Source: Mobilicoccus caccae | Lineage (GTDB): Bacteria > Actinomycetota > Actinomycetes > Actinomycetales > Dermatophilaceae | Length of the DNA: 49,320 bases | Reading direction: 5' to 3' | NCBI RefSeq assembly: GCF_030161635.1 | Contig: NZ_BSUO01000003.1 | Location: 1 to 49,320, forward strand | Part shown: in pieces, positions 27,236-35,819 of the stretch | How the letters are laid out: each line of letters opens with the position of its first letter | How positions within the stretch are numbered: position 1 is the stretch's first letter | Position numbers and translations under genes: made by a program | Notes under the pieces: model-generated | The model's input: the letters and a program-made list of their open reading frames with translations, nothing else | Database searches by the model: none | Told to the model about the DNA's origin: nothing

Positions 27236-28245
27236 AGGCCCAACTCCTTGACGAGCGCCGTGATCTGCGCGGTGTCCTCCTCGATGAACGTGTCGAGTTC
27301 AGGGCCGGTGAGGAGGACGTCGGTCCACTTGTTGCGCGCCATGGCGTCCTTCCACTCCTGGGTCTGCGCGGTCTCGGTGATGATCTGTTGCAGCTCGGAG
27401 AACTGCTCGTCGCTGATACCGGGCGGCGCGACGAATCCGCGCCAGTTGGTCATGGCCACGTCGTAGCCCTGCTCGACGAGGGTGGGCAGCTCGATGCCGT
27501 CGGCCCGTTCGGGAGCGACGATGGCCAGCCCCCGCATGCGGCCGGCGTCGATCTGGTCGGCGAACTCGTTGTAGCCCGACACCGCCGCGTCCGCCGCGCC
27601 GGAGGACAACACCTGCACGGCCTCCCCGCCTCCGGACTTGGGGATGTAGGTGATCTGCTCGGCGTCGATGCCCGCCTTGAGCGCGAGGTCCGCGACGATC
27701 AGGTGGTCGAGCCCGCCGGCCGAACCACCGGTGAACACCATGCCCTTCGGGTCCTGCTTCCAGGCGGCGACGAGGTCGTCGATGCTCTGATGGGGCGAGT
27801 CCGCCGGGACGACGATGACGTCGTACTCCTCGCTGATGCGGGCGATCGGGCGCACGTCCTTGAGCGTGTTGGGGGAGTCGTTGGTCTCGATGGCGCCGAT
27901 CATCACCGTGCCCGTGACCATGAGGTTGGTGGCCTCTCCCGTCATCGTGACGAACTTGCTGAGTCCGATCGTGCCGCCGGCGCCGGGGATGTTGACGACC
28001 TGGGCGTTGTTGACGACGTTCTCGGTGCGCATCGCGGCCTGCTGTTCACGCGCGAACGTGTCCCAGCCGCCGCCCGCGCCCGCCGGGGCGATGAGCGTGA
28101 GGTTGGCGCGCAGGTCCTCACCGCTGTGGGCCGCGCGCGCCGAGACGAGCACCGCCAACCCGACGACGACGACGCACACGACGGCGTAGATCGCCATGCC
28201 CAGCCGAGGGGTCCTCCGATCACGCTGGGGGACGGGTGTGCTCAT
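27232..28245 (-). CDS. tctC: Tripartite tricarboxylate transporter substrate-binding protein
   Basis: 337-residue periplasmic-type (Bug/TctC) solute-binding protein, membrane-anchored by an N-terminal helix (MAIYAVVCVVVVGLAVLVSA, about residues 16-35), with no lipobox. Typical Bug motifs are LIAPAGAGGGWDTFAR, VVNIPGAGGTIGLSKFV, VFTGGSAGGLDHLI and TNWRGFVAPPGIS. It delivers a carboxylate to TctAB; the ligand cannot be told from sequence. The start at 28243-28245 has AAGGAG 5 nt upstream. It is first in the operon, and the two-component regulator often found beside tct genes is absent here. Confidence 0.9.
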   Translation of the reverse strand: MSTPVPQRDRRTPRLGMAIYAVVCVVVVGLAVLVSARAAHSGEDLRANLTLIAPAGAGGGWDTFAREQQAAMRTENVVNNAQVVNIPGAGGTIGLSKFVTMTGEATNLMVTGTVMIGAIETNDSPNTLKDVRPIARISEEYDVIVVPADSPHQSIDDLVAAWKQDPKGMVFTGGSAGGLDHLIVADLALKAGIDAEQITYIPKSGGGEAVQVLSSGAADAAVSGYNEFADQIDAGRMRGLAIVAPERADGIELPTLVEQGYDVAMTNWRGFVAPPGISDEQFSELQQIITETAQTQEWKDAMARNKWTDVLLTGPELDTFIEEDTAQITALVKELGL

Positions 28246-28339
28246 ACCGGCTCCTTCGGGCGACGACGGGTCGTGGCCGGGAGGCTATCCCACCGCGAGC
28301 CGCCTCAGAAGGGCTGAGACCGGGTCGTCCGCTCCGGAG

Positions 28340-28687
28340 CTACCTCGGCGCGGTGAACGGGCGAGCGTCGACGACGGCGGCGGTGGGGAGATCGCCGCCG
28401 TAGATGTGCGGGAAGAGCTCGGTGTCGACGTCGGAGGTGGCGGGATCGGCCGGCTCGTAACGCACCTCGAGGCCGAACCGGGTCAGCACGGCCTCGGAGA
28501 TCACGAGCACGAGCATCGGGTCGGTGACGTCGCGGTAGAACCGGCGGGCCACCCGGCGCAGCTGGTCCTCGTCGGTGCTGGCGTGCAGGAATCCGACCTC
28601 GGCGATGGTGAGGCCGCGGGTGGACATGAGATACGCGGGAGCTGCCGGATTCCAGTCGCGGGAGAAGGCGAGGTGCAGCAGCGACAT
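28340..28687 (-). CDS. DUF952 family protein
   Basis: 115-residue protein that reads as a complete DUF952 member: LLHLAFSRDWNPA, YLMSTRGLTIAEVGFLHAST, RRVARRFYRD, LVLVISEAVL, VRYEPADPAT and ELFPHIYGGDLP. The conserved STRG, FxHAS/T and FPHIYG motifs form a cleft resembling ADP-ribosyl-transferase-like folds, but no function is proven. The start at 28685-28687 is preceded by AAAGG. It lies between the tct operon and rlmC, all on the minus strand. Confidence 0.85.
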   Translation of the reverse strand: MSLLHLAFSRDWNPAAPAYLMSTRGLTIAEVGFLHASTDEDQLRRVARRFYRDVTDPMLVLVISEAVLTRFGLEVRYEPADPATSDVDTELFPHIYGGDLPTAAVVDARPFTAPR

Positions 28688-28824
28688 GCTCGTGCCTTTC
28701 ATCGGTGGTGGTTCGATCATGCCTCGTCCACACCGTGGCAGACAGGGAGACCGGACGCTCGGGTCGCCCCCGATCCGACGCGGCCCGATCGGTCCCGGCG
28801 CGTTCGCCCGGGTTCGCCGGGTTC

Positions 28825-29951
28825 TCAGTGCGCGTCGCGGCGCAGGAGGACGAGCACCTCGGCGTGATCGCTCTGGGGGAACATGTCGAACAGCCGGGCC
28901 CGCACGGGCCGCAGCGACGGCATCCGGTCGAGATCGGCGGCCAGGGTGACCGGGTTGCAACTCGAGTACACGACCGCGCCCACGCCCGAGTCCTCCAGCC
29001 AGGAGGCGAGGCGGGCCCGGATGCCCCGGCGGGGTGGGTTGACGACGACGAGATCCGGTGGCGTCGGCAGCGATGCGGCCCACGCGGTGGCGTCGCCGAC
29101 CTCGAACCGGGCGTCGAGCCCCATCTCCGCCGCGGATCGCCGGGCGCTCGCGACCGCCTCCGTGCTGACCTCCACGCCGTGCACGGCACGACCGGTGCGT
29201 GCCGCGTGGAGTGCGAATCCGCCCACCCCGCAGTAGAGGTCGAGGACGGAGCGAGGGTCGCATTCGTCGATCCACTCCGCCGCCTGGCGGTACAGGCCGG
29301 AGGCGACGACCGAGTTCGTCTGGACGAACGCGCCCGGCATGGGATGCAGGGTCACGTCGCCGATGGTCATGGGCAGCGTCGTCTCCTCGGTGAGGAGGAT
29401 CTCCTCCTCACCCTCGGGCAGCGCGACGTGCCGTGGGAGGAGGTTGACCGAGACCACGCGCAGGCCCGGCAGCGCGTCGAACAGCGCCGGCAGCGAGCGT
29501 CGGAGGCGTCCGACCTGCCCCTCCGAGCGCAGCACGAAGCGCACCATCAGCTCACCCCCGCCGACTCCAGCACGTGGATGTTCTTGAGTTCGCCGGTGCG
29601 GGCGGGAACGTCATAGGGGCGCAGGCCGGTGTCGGTGATGAACCGCGCGAGGACGGGCATGCTCGCCGTCGTCGCCGGGCCGAGGAGGCCGCAGGCGCGC
29701 AGGTCGACGCCGTGGCCGTCGGCGTCGAGGATGCCGAGGGTCGGGGCGTTCGGGGTGCCGCCGACGACCATCTTGGCCTTGGCGCGAAAGTGTGACTCGG
29801 GCGAGCCGAAGGGCGCCGACCAGGCCAGGGCCGGCCGGTCGCCGACGATCTCGCGGACCCGCCGATCCTTGTCGGCCAGTTGCGCGTCGTAGGGCTCACC
29901 CATGCGGGTGCACGAGCGGCACACGCCGGCGTCGAAGTAGTCGCACTGCAC
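28825..29951 (-). CDS. rlmC: 23S rRNA (uracil-C5)-methyltransferase, RlmC type (frameshifted)
   Basis: 375 residues (corrected). The N-terminus MQCDYFDAGVCRSCTRMGEP carries Cys3, Cys11 and Cys14, which with the Cys of RACGLLGP form the RumB-type [4Fe-4S] site; there is no TRAM domain, matching RlmC rather than RlmD. The C-terminal methyltransferase domain has VLDLYCGVGGFALHAA, VVNPPRRGIRARL and the catalytic YSSCNPVTLAADL. One base is missing in the plus-strand C run at 29555-29559, so the first frame stops at AGVS and the rest restarts as MVRFVLRSEGQVG. Restoring it gives a continuous protein. The modified base is U747 in E. coli. Confidence 0.85.
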
Positions 29952-29988
29952 AGGGGCGATTCTCCCCGATGCCCCGCGACGGACTCGC

Positions 29989-30495
29989 TCAGGCCGTCAG
30001 CGTCGAGCCGAGCCGCTCACGGGCGCTGCGCCCACGGCGCCCGACGGGGACGGTGCCTGTGGCGGCGCCGAGCCCGATCGTGGCGCCCTCGTTGTAGAAC
30101 GTCTCGATGCCGTCCGCCGGCACGGCGAACGTCTCGTGCCAGATGCCGACCGCCCCGGGGTTGGCGCGGCTCGCGCGGTTGAAGGCGCGCCAGGCCGGGA
30201 GGTGTTCGAGGTCCGTGCGCTGGGCGTAGGCGTAGAGGTGCTCGATGCTGCGCCAGTACTGGACCACGAACGGGCCCTTGCCGCCGATGAGGGTCTCGGC
30301 GCCGAGAAAACCCAGGTCGGGAGCCTCGCCGCGGCGGGCCGCCTCCTTGTTGGCGTGGAGTTCGCGCAGCATCTTCGGCATCGCGACGAAGGCGGGCATC
30401 CACAGGTCGGGCCGGTGGGGCTTGCGGATCGTCATTCCGATCGTGAAGACGACGACCGGGCCGTCGTGGGCGTGGGTCGTGGCTGCTGCGGACAT
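29989..30495 (-). CDS. DUF4188 family protein (possible heme/aldoxime-type monooxygenase fold)
   Basis: 168-residue protein with the DUF4188 signatures GPVVVFTIGMTIRKPHRPDLW, MPKMLRELHANKEAARR, LGFLGAETLIGGKGPFVVQYW, RSIEHLYAYAQRTD, RAFNRASRANPGAVGIWHETF and the C-terminal YNEGATIGLGAATGTVPV. The fold resembles ABM/phenylacetaldoxime-dehydratase-like proteins; no reaction is known. GGAGG lies 5 nt before the ATG at 30495. It is transcribed from a promoter with a 19-bp spacer next to a divergent MerR gene, so it is very probably activated by that regulator. Confidence 0.85.
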   Translation of the reverse strand: MSAAATTHAHDGPVVVFTIGMTIRKPHRPDLWMPAFVAMPKMLRELHANKEAARRGEAPDLGFLGAETLIGGKGPFVVQYWRSIEHLYAYAQRTDLEHLPAWRAFNRASRANPGAVGIWHETFAVPADGIETFYNEGATIGLGAATGTVPVGRRGRSARERLGSTLTA

Positions 30496-30514
30496 GGGAA
30501 CCTCCAAGAACGGC

Positions 30515-30558
30515 GAGTGCGACTCTCTATTTATGGCGAGTGTTACTCTCCATGTCAA
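30515..30558 (-). promoter_or_regulatory. MerR-type promoter with 19-bp spacer and dyad
   Basis: On the minus strand: TTGACA (reverse complement of 30553-30558), a 19-nt spacer (30534-30552) and TAAATA (30528-30533). The spacer holds the dyad GAGAGTAACACTC, and a second GAGT-N3-ACTC copy lies at 30515-30525. The over-long spacer with a central dyad is the hallmark of promoters activated by MerR proteins through DNA untwisting. Confidence 0.75.
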
Positions 30559-30571
30559 GAGGTGATGTGGA

Positions 30572-31201
30572 ATGAGGATCTCCGGACTGTCCGAGCGGAC
30601 CGGTCTGCCGGTCGCGACGCTGAAGTACTACCTGCGTGAAGGACTGGTCCCACCCGGGCGGGCCACCTCGCCCAACCAGGCCCGCTACGACGACACCCAC
30701 GTCGAGCGGGTCCGCCTCATCCGTGCGCTCACCGAGGTCGGCGGGCTCGACCTCGCCACCGTCGACCGCGTGCTCTCCTCCATCGACGGACCGGACGTCG
30801 AGCGACTCGGCGTGCTCGGGTCGGCCCAGCGGGCTCTGCTCGGAGCGGAATTCGTCGAGTACGACCCCGCCACCGCCGACGAGCCGCCGACCTCCCGCGC
30901 CCGGGACTGGGTGACGCGGCGCGGCTGGCAGGTCGACCTGCACGACCCCGTGCTCGACGCGCTCGATCGGGCGTGGGACGCGTGCGAGGCCTCGCTCGTG
31001 GGCTTCGACGAGGGCAAGCTCGGCGTGTACGCCGACGCCGCCGAACGCATCGCGCAGATCGACGTGGAGTCGGTGCCGCCCGATCCCCACGCGGCCGTGC
31101 GCCAGGTTGTGCTCGGCACCGTGCTCGTGGACGCGCTGCTCGTCGCGCTCCGCCGCCTCGCGCAGCAACACGTGGCGGTCTCGCGACACGGCGACGGCTG
31201 A
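30572..31201 (+). CDS. MerR-family transcriptional regulator
   Basis: 209-residue regulator with an N-terminal MerR winged helix (residues 1-70: RISGLSERTGLPVATLKYYLREGLVPPGR, ARYDDTHVERVRLIRAL), a coiled-coil dimer helix, then a 110-residue helical effector domain of no known class. There is no Cys-rich metal-binding loop, so an organic ligand is more likely than a metal. It is divergent from the DUF4188 gene, separated by 76 nt containing the 19-bp-spacer promoter and two GAGT-N3-ACTC dyads, which are its likely operators. The ATG at 30572 overlaps a GGTGATG leader. Confidence 0.85.
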   Translation: MRISGLSERTGLPVATLKYYLREGLVPPGRATSPNQARYDDTHVERVRLIRALTEVGGLDLATVDRVLSSIDGPDVERLGVLGSAQRALLGAEFVEYDPATADEPPTSRARDWVTRRGWQVDLHDPVLDALDRAWDACEASLVGFDEGKLGVYADAAERIAQIDVESVPPDPHAAVRQVVLGTVLVDALLVALRRLAQQHVAVSRHGDG

Positions 31202-31208
31202 GGGCAGG

Positions 31209-31226
31209 CTCCTCCCACAGGAGGAG
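31209..31226. promoter_or_regulatory. Palindrome CTCCTCC-N4-GGAGGAG upstream of the two-component genes
   Basis: CTCCTCCCACAGGAGGAG begins 8 nt after the MerR stop and ends 33 nt before the kinase GTG (31260). A nearly identical palindrome lies at 33146-33163 before the ABC genes. The pair suggests a binding site for the NarL-type response regulator encoded between them. A role as a terminator of merR is the alternative. Confidence 0.5.
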
Positions 31227-31259
31227 GCCGAGGCCAGGGTGACTTTCTACGATCGAGGC

Positions 31260-32425
31260 GTGCCACGACCACCGCTTCCAGACCTGATCCTGTCCGGGCT
31301 CGCCCTGGCGCTGACGGCGCTGCTCGGGCTGAATGAGGCGGAGCGCGGCCTCACCTGGGACGGCGTGCTCTACGTCCTCCTCCACCTGGGCCTGGCGGCC
31401 ACGCTGGCGCTGCGGACCACCCGACGCCGGGGGTCCTTCGTCGCCACCTATGTGCTCCTCGCGGCGATGGCCCTGCTCGTGTGGTTCGCGCCCGTCAATC
31501 ACGGCGTCAGCCCGGTCATCCTCTGCGCGCCGGCGGCCCTCTACAAGGTCGCCCGGCACGATCCACCCGCCTGGGGGTGACCGGACTGCTGCTCGGCGTC
31601 GCCGGGGCGTTCGTCAGCCCGGTCAACCGGCTCGCCGGGGGACCCACGACCGCGCTGGTCGCGGTGATGATCCTCGGCATGGTCGGCACCTACCTGTGGG
31701 CGAGCGGTCGGCGTCGCACCGAGGTGGCCTACCGCGAGCAACTCGAGCGAGAACGGGACGAGCACGAACGCGAGGCGGCCCGCCGGGTCCTCACCGCACA
31801 GACCGACGAACGCGCCCGCATCGCCCGCGAGATCCACGACATCGTGGCGCACAGCCTGGCCGTGGTGAACGTGCAGGCGAGCACCGCTCTGGCCGTCGGC
31901 GGTGAGGCCCAGATGCGCGAATCACTCACGGGGGTGCGCGACGCCAGCAAGAGTGCGCTCGGCGAACTCCGTTCTCTGGTCAGCGTGCTCCGCGACCAGG
32001 TCACCGACCACGAGGTCTCCGGCGACCTGCTGCGACTGCCCGCCCTCGCGACGGAGACCACCGCGGCGGGAGTCCGGCTCGAGACCGCGCTGCCCGAGGA
32101 GGAGACGCTGCGCCGGTGGCAGGAATCCTGGTCCGCCCCGGCGCGGTTGGCGGTCGTCCGCGTCGTCCAGGAGGCGCTGAGCAACGTCATCAAGCACGGC
32201 GGGGTCCGGCCGGTGGCGAACCTGTCCGTCACCGAACGCGACGGCGCCTGCCTCGTGTCGGTGACCAACGAGGGCCGTGGGCAGGGTGACTCGCTCGGGT
32301 ACGGTCTGCTCGGCCTGCGGGAGCGGGTCACCCTGACCGGTGGGGACATCACCGCCGGCCCCGAGGGTGCGGGCTTCGCGGTCCACGCGCGCATCCCGAC
32401 GAGGAACCCGACTGAAGGGGAGTGA
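31260..32425 (+). CDS. DesK/NarX-type sensor histidine kinase (frameshifted)
   Basis: 388 residues (corrected). Five or six N-terminal membrane helices form the sensor (LSGLALALTALLGL, LLHLGLAATLAL, TYVLLAAMALLVWFA, LLLGVAGAFVS, ALVAVMILGMVGTYLW) with no extracellular domain. Then comes a HisKA_3 dimerisation helix with RARIAREIHDIVAHSLAVV (phospho-His near residue 193) and a HATPase with RVVQEALSNVIKHGG and GYGLLGLRERVTLTGG. One base is missing in the GGGGG run at 31574-31578; restoring it gives PPAWGVTGLLLGV. TACGAT at 31248-31253 places a transcription start at the GTG 31260, so a leaderless message is likely; an upstream GTG (31239) is also in frame. It overlaps into the response-regulator operon. 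Confidence 0.85.
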
Positions 32426-32426
32426 G

Positions 32427-33140
32427 ATGACGGGCGAACCGATCAAGGTCGTGGTCGTCGACGACCAGCCGCTGCTGGTGTCGGCGTTCTCCGCGCTCAT
32501 CGGCAACCAGCCGGACATGACGGTCGTCGCGACCGCCGCCGACGGCGTCGAAGCCGTCGAGCGCACCCTGGCCCACGCCGTCGACGTCGTGCTCATGGAC
32601 ATCCGGATGCCGCGCCTCGACGGGGTCGAGGCGACGCGGCGGATCCTGGCGCGCGAGAAGGCTCCTCGAGTCCTCGTGCTCACCACGTTCAACGTCGACG
32701 AGCTCGTCCTCGCGGCGGTGGGCGCCGGGGCGCGCGGGTTCCTCCTCAAGGACGCCGAACCCACCGAGGTCATCGACGCCATCCGTGCCGTGCATCGGGG
32801 CGAGGCCGTCATCGCGAGCCAGGCGGCTCCGGCGCTGCTGGCCGCGGTGCGCAACCCGGCGGCCCTCGTCGAACCCACCGGTGACGAGGAGGACGGAGCA
32901 GCCGGGCCGAGTCCGCTCGTCGACCACCTCACCGCCCGCGAGGTGGAGGTACTGCGCCTCATCGCGCAGGGGCGCACCAACGCCGAGATCGCCGACGACC
33001 TGTTCATCGCGCAGACCACCGTCAAGACGCACGTCGGCAACCTGCTGCTCAAGCTCGACGCGCGTGATCGCGTGGCCCTCGTCGTGCTCGCCCACAGCGT
33101 CGGGCTGGCCGGACCGGCCGGCACCGTGCCCCTGTCGTGA
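32427..33140 (+). CDS. NarL/LuxR-family response regulator
   Basis: 237-residue regulator. The receiver domain (residues 1-125) contains VVVVDDQPLLVSAFSALI, the phospho-acceptor Asp58 in VVLMDIRMPRLDG, LTTF and the Lys of FLLKDAEP. The C-terminal LuxR helix-turn-helix contains LTAREVEVLRLIAQGRTNAEIADDLFIAQTTVKTHVGNLLLKL. An unusually long, Pro/Glu-rich linker (about 150-168) joins them. The ATG is 1 nt after the kinase stop, with GAAGGGGAG upstream, so the pair is cotranscribed. It likely controls the following ABC exporter genes through the repeated CTCCTCCCAC palindromes. Confidence 0.9.
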   Translation: MTGEPIKVVVVDDQPLLVSAFSALIGNQPDMTVVATAADGVEAVERTLAHAVDVVLMDIRMPRLDGVEATRRILAREKAPRVLVLTTFNVDELVLAAVGAGARGFLLKDAEPTEVIDAIRAVHRGEAVIASQAAPALLAAVRNPAALVEPTGDEEDGAAGPSPLVDHLTAREVEVLRLIAQGRTNAEIADDLFIAQTTVKTHVGNLLLKLDARDRVALVVLAHSVGLAGPAGTVPLS

Positions 33141-33145
33141 GCCGT

Positions 33146-33163
33146 CTCCTCCCACGGGAGGAG
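33146..33163. promoter_or_regulatory. Palindrome CTCCTCCCAC-GGGAGGAG upstream of the ABC exporter
   Basis: CTCCTCCCACGGGAGGAG, extendable by GT/AC on each side to a 10-bp dyad, lies 5 nt after the response-regulator stop and 78 nt before the ATPase start. It shares 17 of 18 positions with the site at 31209-31226. It lacks a T-run, so a binding site is favoured over a terminator. Confidence 0.5.
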
Positions 33164-33240
33164 ACCGCGCCGCGAGAGCTCCGTGAAGATCGTCTCCCGG
33201 CAGGAGGTGCCCGACTTCCGCGGTGACCAGGCTGGATGTC

Positions 33241-33972
33241 ATGACCACGACGATTCCCGCCTTCGGGTGCTCCGGGCTCACCAAGAGCTTCGGCGCCCAC
33301 CGTGTCCTCGACGGCCTCGACCTCACCGCGACTCCCGGACGCGTCTATGCGCTGCTCGGACGCAACGGCGCCGGCAAGTCGACGAGTCTGAAGATCATGC
33401 TCGGCCTGTTGCGTGCCGACGCCGGGGAGTGCCACCTGCTGGGTGAGCCGTTCTCGCGCGCCGGGCTCGCGCGCGTCGGGGCCTCCATCGACGGCCCGGC
33501 CCTGTACGGGCACCTGTCCGCCCGTGACAACGTGCGCGTCCACGCCCTGCTCACCGGGGTCGACGCCGACCGCGTCACCGAGGTGCTGGAGGTCGTGGGG
33601 CTGGACGCGGGCCGGCGCGGAGCCGGACGCACCAAGGTCCGCTCGTTTTCCACCGGCATGAAGGCGCGGCTCGCGCTCGCGATCGCGCTGCTCACCGACC
33701 CCGACGTCCTCGTCCTCGACGAGCCGCAGAACGGCCTCGACCCCGAGGGCATCATCGAACTGCGCGGCCTCATCCGCGAGCTCGCCGCCCGCGGACGCAC
33801 CGTCCTCATCAGTTCCCACCAGCTCGGGGAGGTCGTGCGCCTGGCCGACGACATCGGCGTCCTCGCCGGCGGGCGCCTGGTGTACGAGGGCCCGCTCGCG
33901 GACTTCGCCGAGGGTTCGGCCGGCGACCTCGAGGCGGCCTACCTCGCCGCGACCGGAGGCGGTGCCCGATGA
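33241..33972 (+). CDS. ABC transporter ATPase (BcrA/lantibiotic-exporter-like)
   Basis: 243-residue nucleotide-binding protein with GLTKSFGAHRVLDGLDL, Walker A GRNGAGKSTSLKIMLG, the signature SFSTGMKARLALAIAL, Walker B VLVLDEPQNGLD and the H-loop SSHQLGEV. The LSTGM-type signature and closeness to a NarL two-component pair are usual for peptide-antibiotic (bacitracin/lantibiotic) exporters, but the substrate is not shown. The ATG at 33241 fits the conserved start; an in-frame GTG at 33223 is possible and neither has a strong ribosome site. It overlaps the permease by 4 nt (ATGA). Confidence 0.85.
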   Translation: MTTTIPAFGCSGLTKSFGAHRVLDGLDLTATPGRVYALLGRNGAGKSTSLKIMLGLLRADAGECHLLGEPFSRAGLARVGASIDGPALYGHLSARDNVRVHALLTGVDADRVTEVLEVVGLDAGRRGAGRTKVRSFSTGMKARLALAIALLTDPDVLVLDEPQNGLDPEGIIELRGLIRELAARGRTVLISSHQLGEVVRLADDIGVLAGGRLVYEGPLADFAEGSAGDLEAAYLAATGGGAR

Positions 33973-35539
33973 CGACGACCGACGTCCGTCCCTCCACCCG
34001 ATCCAGGGTGTCCCTGTCCGGTGCGGTGCGTGCCGAGTTCGTGCGTGCGAAGGGGAGCGCCGCGGCGCGGTTCGCTGCCGCCGGCCTGGCCCTCGCGCTC
34101 CTGCAGGCGGCCGGGTGGCTGCTCGTCCCCTCGGGGCCGGTGCGGGACTGGTCGGCGCTCTTCGGGTGGCAATCCCTCTACGCCACGGGGCTCCTGGCGC
34201 CCGTCGTCGCTCTCCTCGCGGCGTCGGCGTCCTCGCGTGAGGCCCGGGCCCGCGAGGGCGGCACCTGGGCGCGCCCCCTCACGCCGGGGGTCGCCTGGAC
34301 GGCGCGGAGCCTCGTCCTCGCCTGGCAGTCGCTGCTGCTGCACCTCGCCCTGACGATGCCGCTGATCGGGCTGGGGCTGCTCACGGGTTTGGGCGACCCG
34401 CCGGTGGCCCGGTTCGTCACCCTGTGGCTCGTGCTGTGGGGCACGTCGTTGCTGCCGCTCATCCTGTCGCTGGTCCTGGCGCGCCGGGTCGGCATGCTGC
34501 TCACGGTCGGGTTCGCCCTGATCTGGCAGGTCGCGGGAACGATCACGGCCGAGTCGTCGCTGTGGTGGGCGCAGCCGTGGAGCTGGGGAGTCCGGGCCGT
34601 GCTGCCGGTCCTCGAGATCCACGCGAACGCCGTCGGACTCGACCCGGATTCACCCATCCGACTCCAGAACCCGTGGTGGCCGACCCTCGCCTGTCTCGTC
34701 GCGGCCGGAGCTGTGCCGGCGGTCACCGCGTGGGCCTGTTCCGCCGGCGAACCACGGCGGGTCGGCCTGCGGGCATGGCTCGTCCGCCTGCGTGGGGGTG
34801 GTGGCCCGCGCGGTCATCTCTCCACGACCGAGGACGCTCCCGCCGCGGATCAGGGGAGCCCGCTCGTCCGACGCGACTTCTCCCCGCGCGGGCCCATCGT
34901 GCGGGGTCGCCCGCGGCCGGTGCGCGCCCAGCTCGCCCTGTTGCGCGGGACGGGTGTGTTTCCGCTGGTCCTCGTGACCCTTGGGGTCGTGGCCCTCGTC
35001 GGCGCGATCTGGGACGCGGAGTACGTCCGCGGTGTCGCGACGTGGCTGGTCGTGCCGCTCGGGTCCTGCGTCCTCGCCGCTCTGGCGTGGTCGGCGATGG
35101 CGCCAGGGTGGCGTGTCGCCGTCCTGAGAATGACCCCCGGCGGCTCGCGGCGTCGATGCTCGGCGTGTGTCTCGGGCTGCTCGCGGTGGTCGTCACGTGG
35201 GTCGCTCTCGTCGCCGCCCTCAGCGGCGGGGTCTCGATCGCCGTCCCGGTCCTGCTCTTCGCCGTAGGCGCGATGGTGCTGGTCACGAGCCTGTGGCTGG
35301 CGACGCGGTGCGGAGCCGGCGCAGCGCTGGGAGTGGTGCTCGTCGTGCTCGTGGTGAGTCTGGTCTTCGGCGCGACGACCATCGCGGACTCGACCCTGTG
35401 GATCGTCGGAGTCCTCGCGTGGCCCCTCACCGCGACGTCCGCACCGCGCATCGCCGGCGTGCTCACGGTGACGATGGTCGTGTGCGTCCTGGCCGGAGCG
35501 GCGTGGTCGGCAGCCCTGCGTCGCGCGGCCCGGAGCTGA
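33969..35539 (+). CDS. ABC-2-type permease, two fused halves (frameshifted)
   Basis: Large membrane subunit of the exporter, 523 residues when corrected. The first half (about 1-260) has six helices (FAAAGLALALLQAAGWLLV, LYATGLLAPVVALLAAS, LLLHLALTMPLIGLGLL, LWLVLWGTSLLPLILSLV, LLTVGFALIWQVAGT, ACLVAAGAVPAVTAWAC). A hydrophilic linker follows, then a second half that starts again with LALLRGTGVFPLVLVTLG and has six more. This looks like a fusion of two ABC-2 permeases such as the LanE/LanG pair. One base is missing near 35127; restoring it gives AVLENDPRRLAASMLG. There is no recognised substrate motif. Confidence 0.75.
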
Positions 35540-35566
35540 CGCTCCGGACGCGTGGGGGCGTCGCGG

Positions 35567-35743
35567 TCAGGGCCTCGGGAGAGTGGGGTCCGCGAGTTCG
35601 CGGTTGCGTGCGTCCTGGATGCCGTGGCTCACCCCGTGTCGGACGGCGGCGTAGAGGCCGAGGAGCACCAGCGCCACGGGGACCGCACCGCCCACCACGC
35701 CTACGACCAGCATCGTCAGAAGCTCAGTCCATCCGATCATCAT
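35567..35743 (-). CDS. Small single-span membrane protein
   Basis: A 58-residue open frame starting MMIGWTELLTMLVVGVVGGA, with one hydrophobic helix (residues 9-33) followed by a charged tail HGIQDARNRELADPTLPRP. It has good codon bias (GC at third positions) and a stop 28 nt past the permease stop on the opposite strand, but no clear ribosome site. No family is recognised. It lies downstream of the anti-sigma gene's hairpin terminator, so it would need its own promoter. The ATG at 35740 is an alternative start. Confidence 0.5.
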   Translation of the reverse strand: MMIGWTELLTMLVVGVVGGAVPVALVLLGLYAAVRHGVSHGIQDARNRELADPTLPRP

Positions 35744-35754
35744 GGCCGAAGCGT

Positions 35755-35785
35755 AGGCGCCCGTGACCTGTGGTCACGGGCGCCT
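35755..35785 (-). terminator. Strong hairpin after the anti-sigma gene
   Basis: AGGCGCCCGTGACC, loop TGT, GGTCACGGGCGCCT: a perfect 14-bp stem 35 nt beyond the stop of the sigma/anti-sigma operon. There is no long U-tract, but the position and stability favour termination of that operon. Confidence 0.65.
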
Positions 35786-35819
35786 CGCGGGGATGCGGTC
35801 GACATCGCTGTCGACATCC

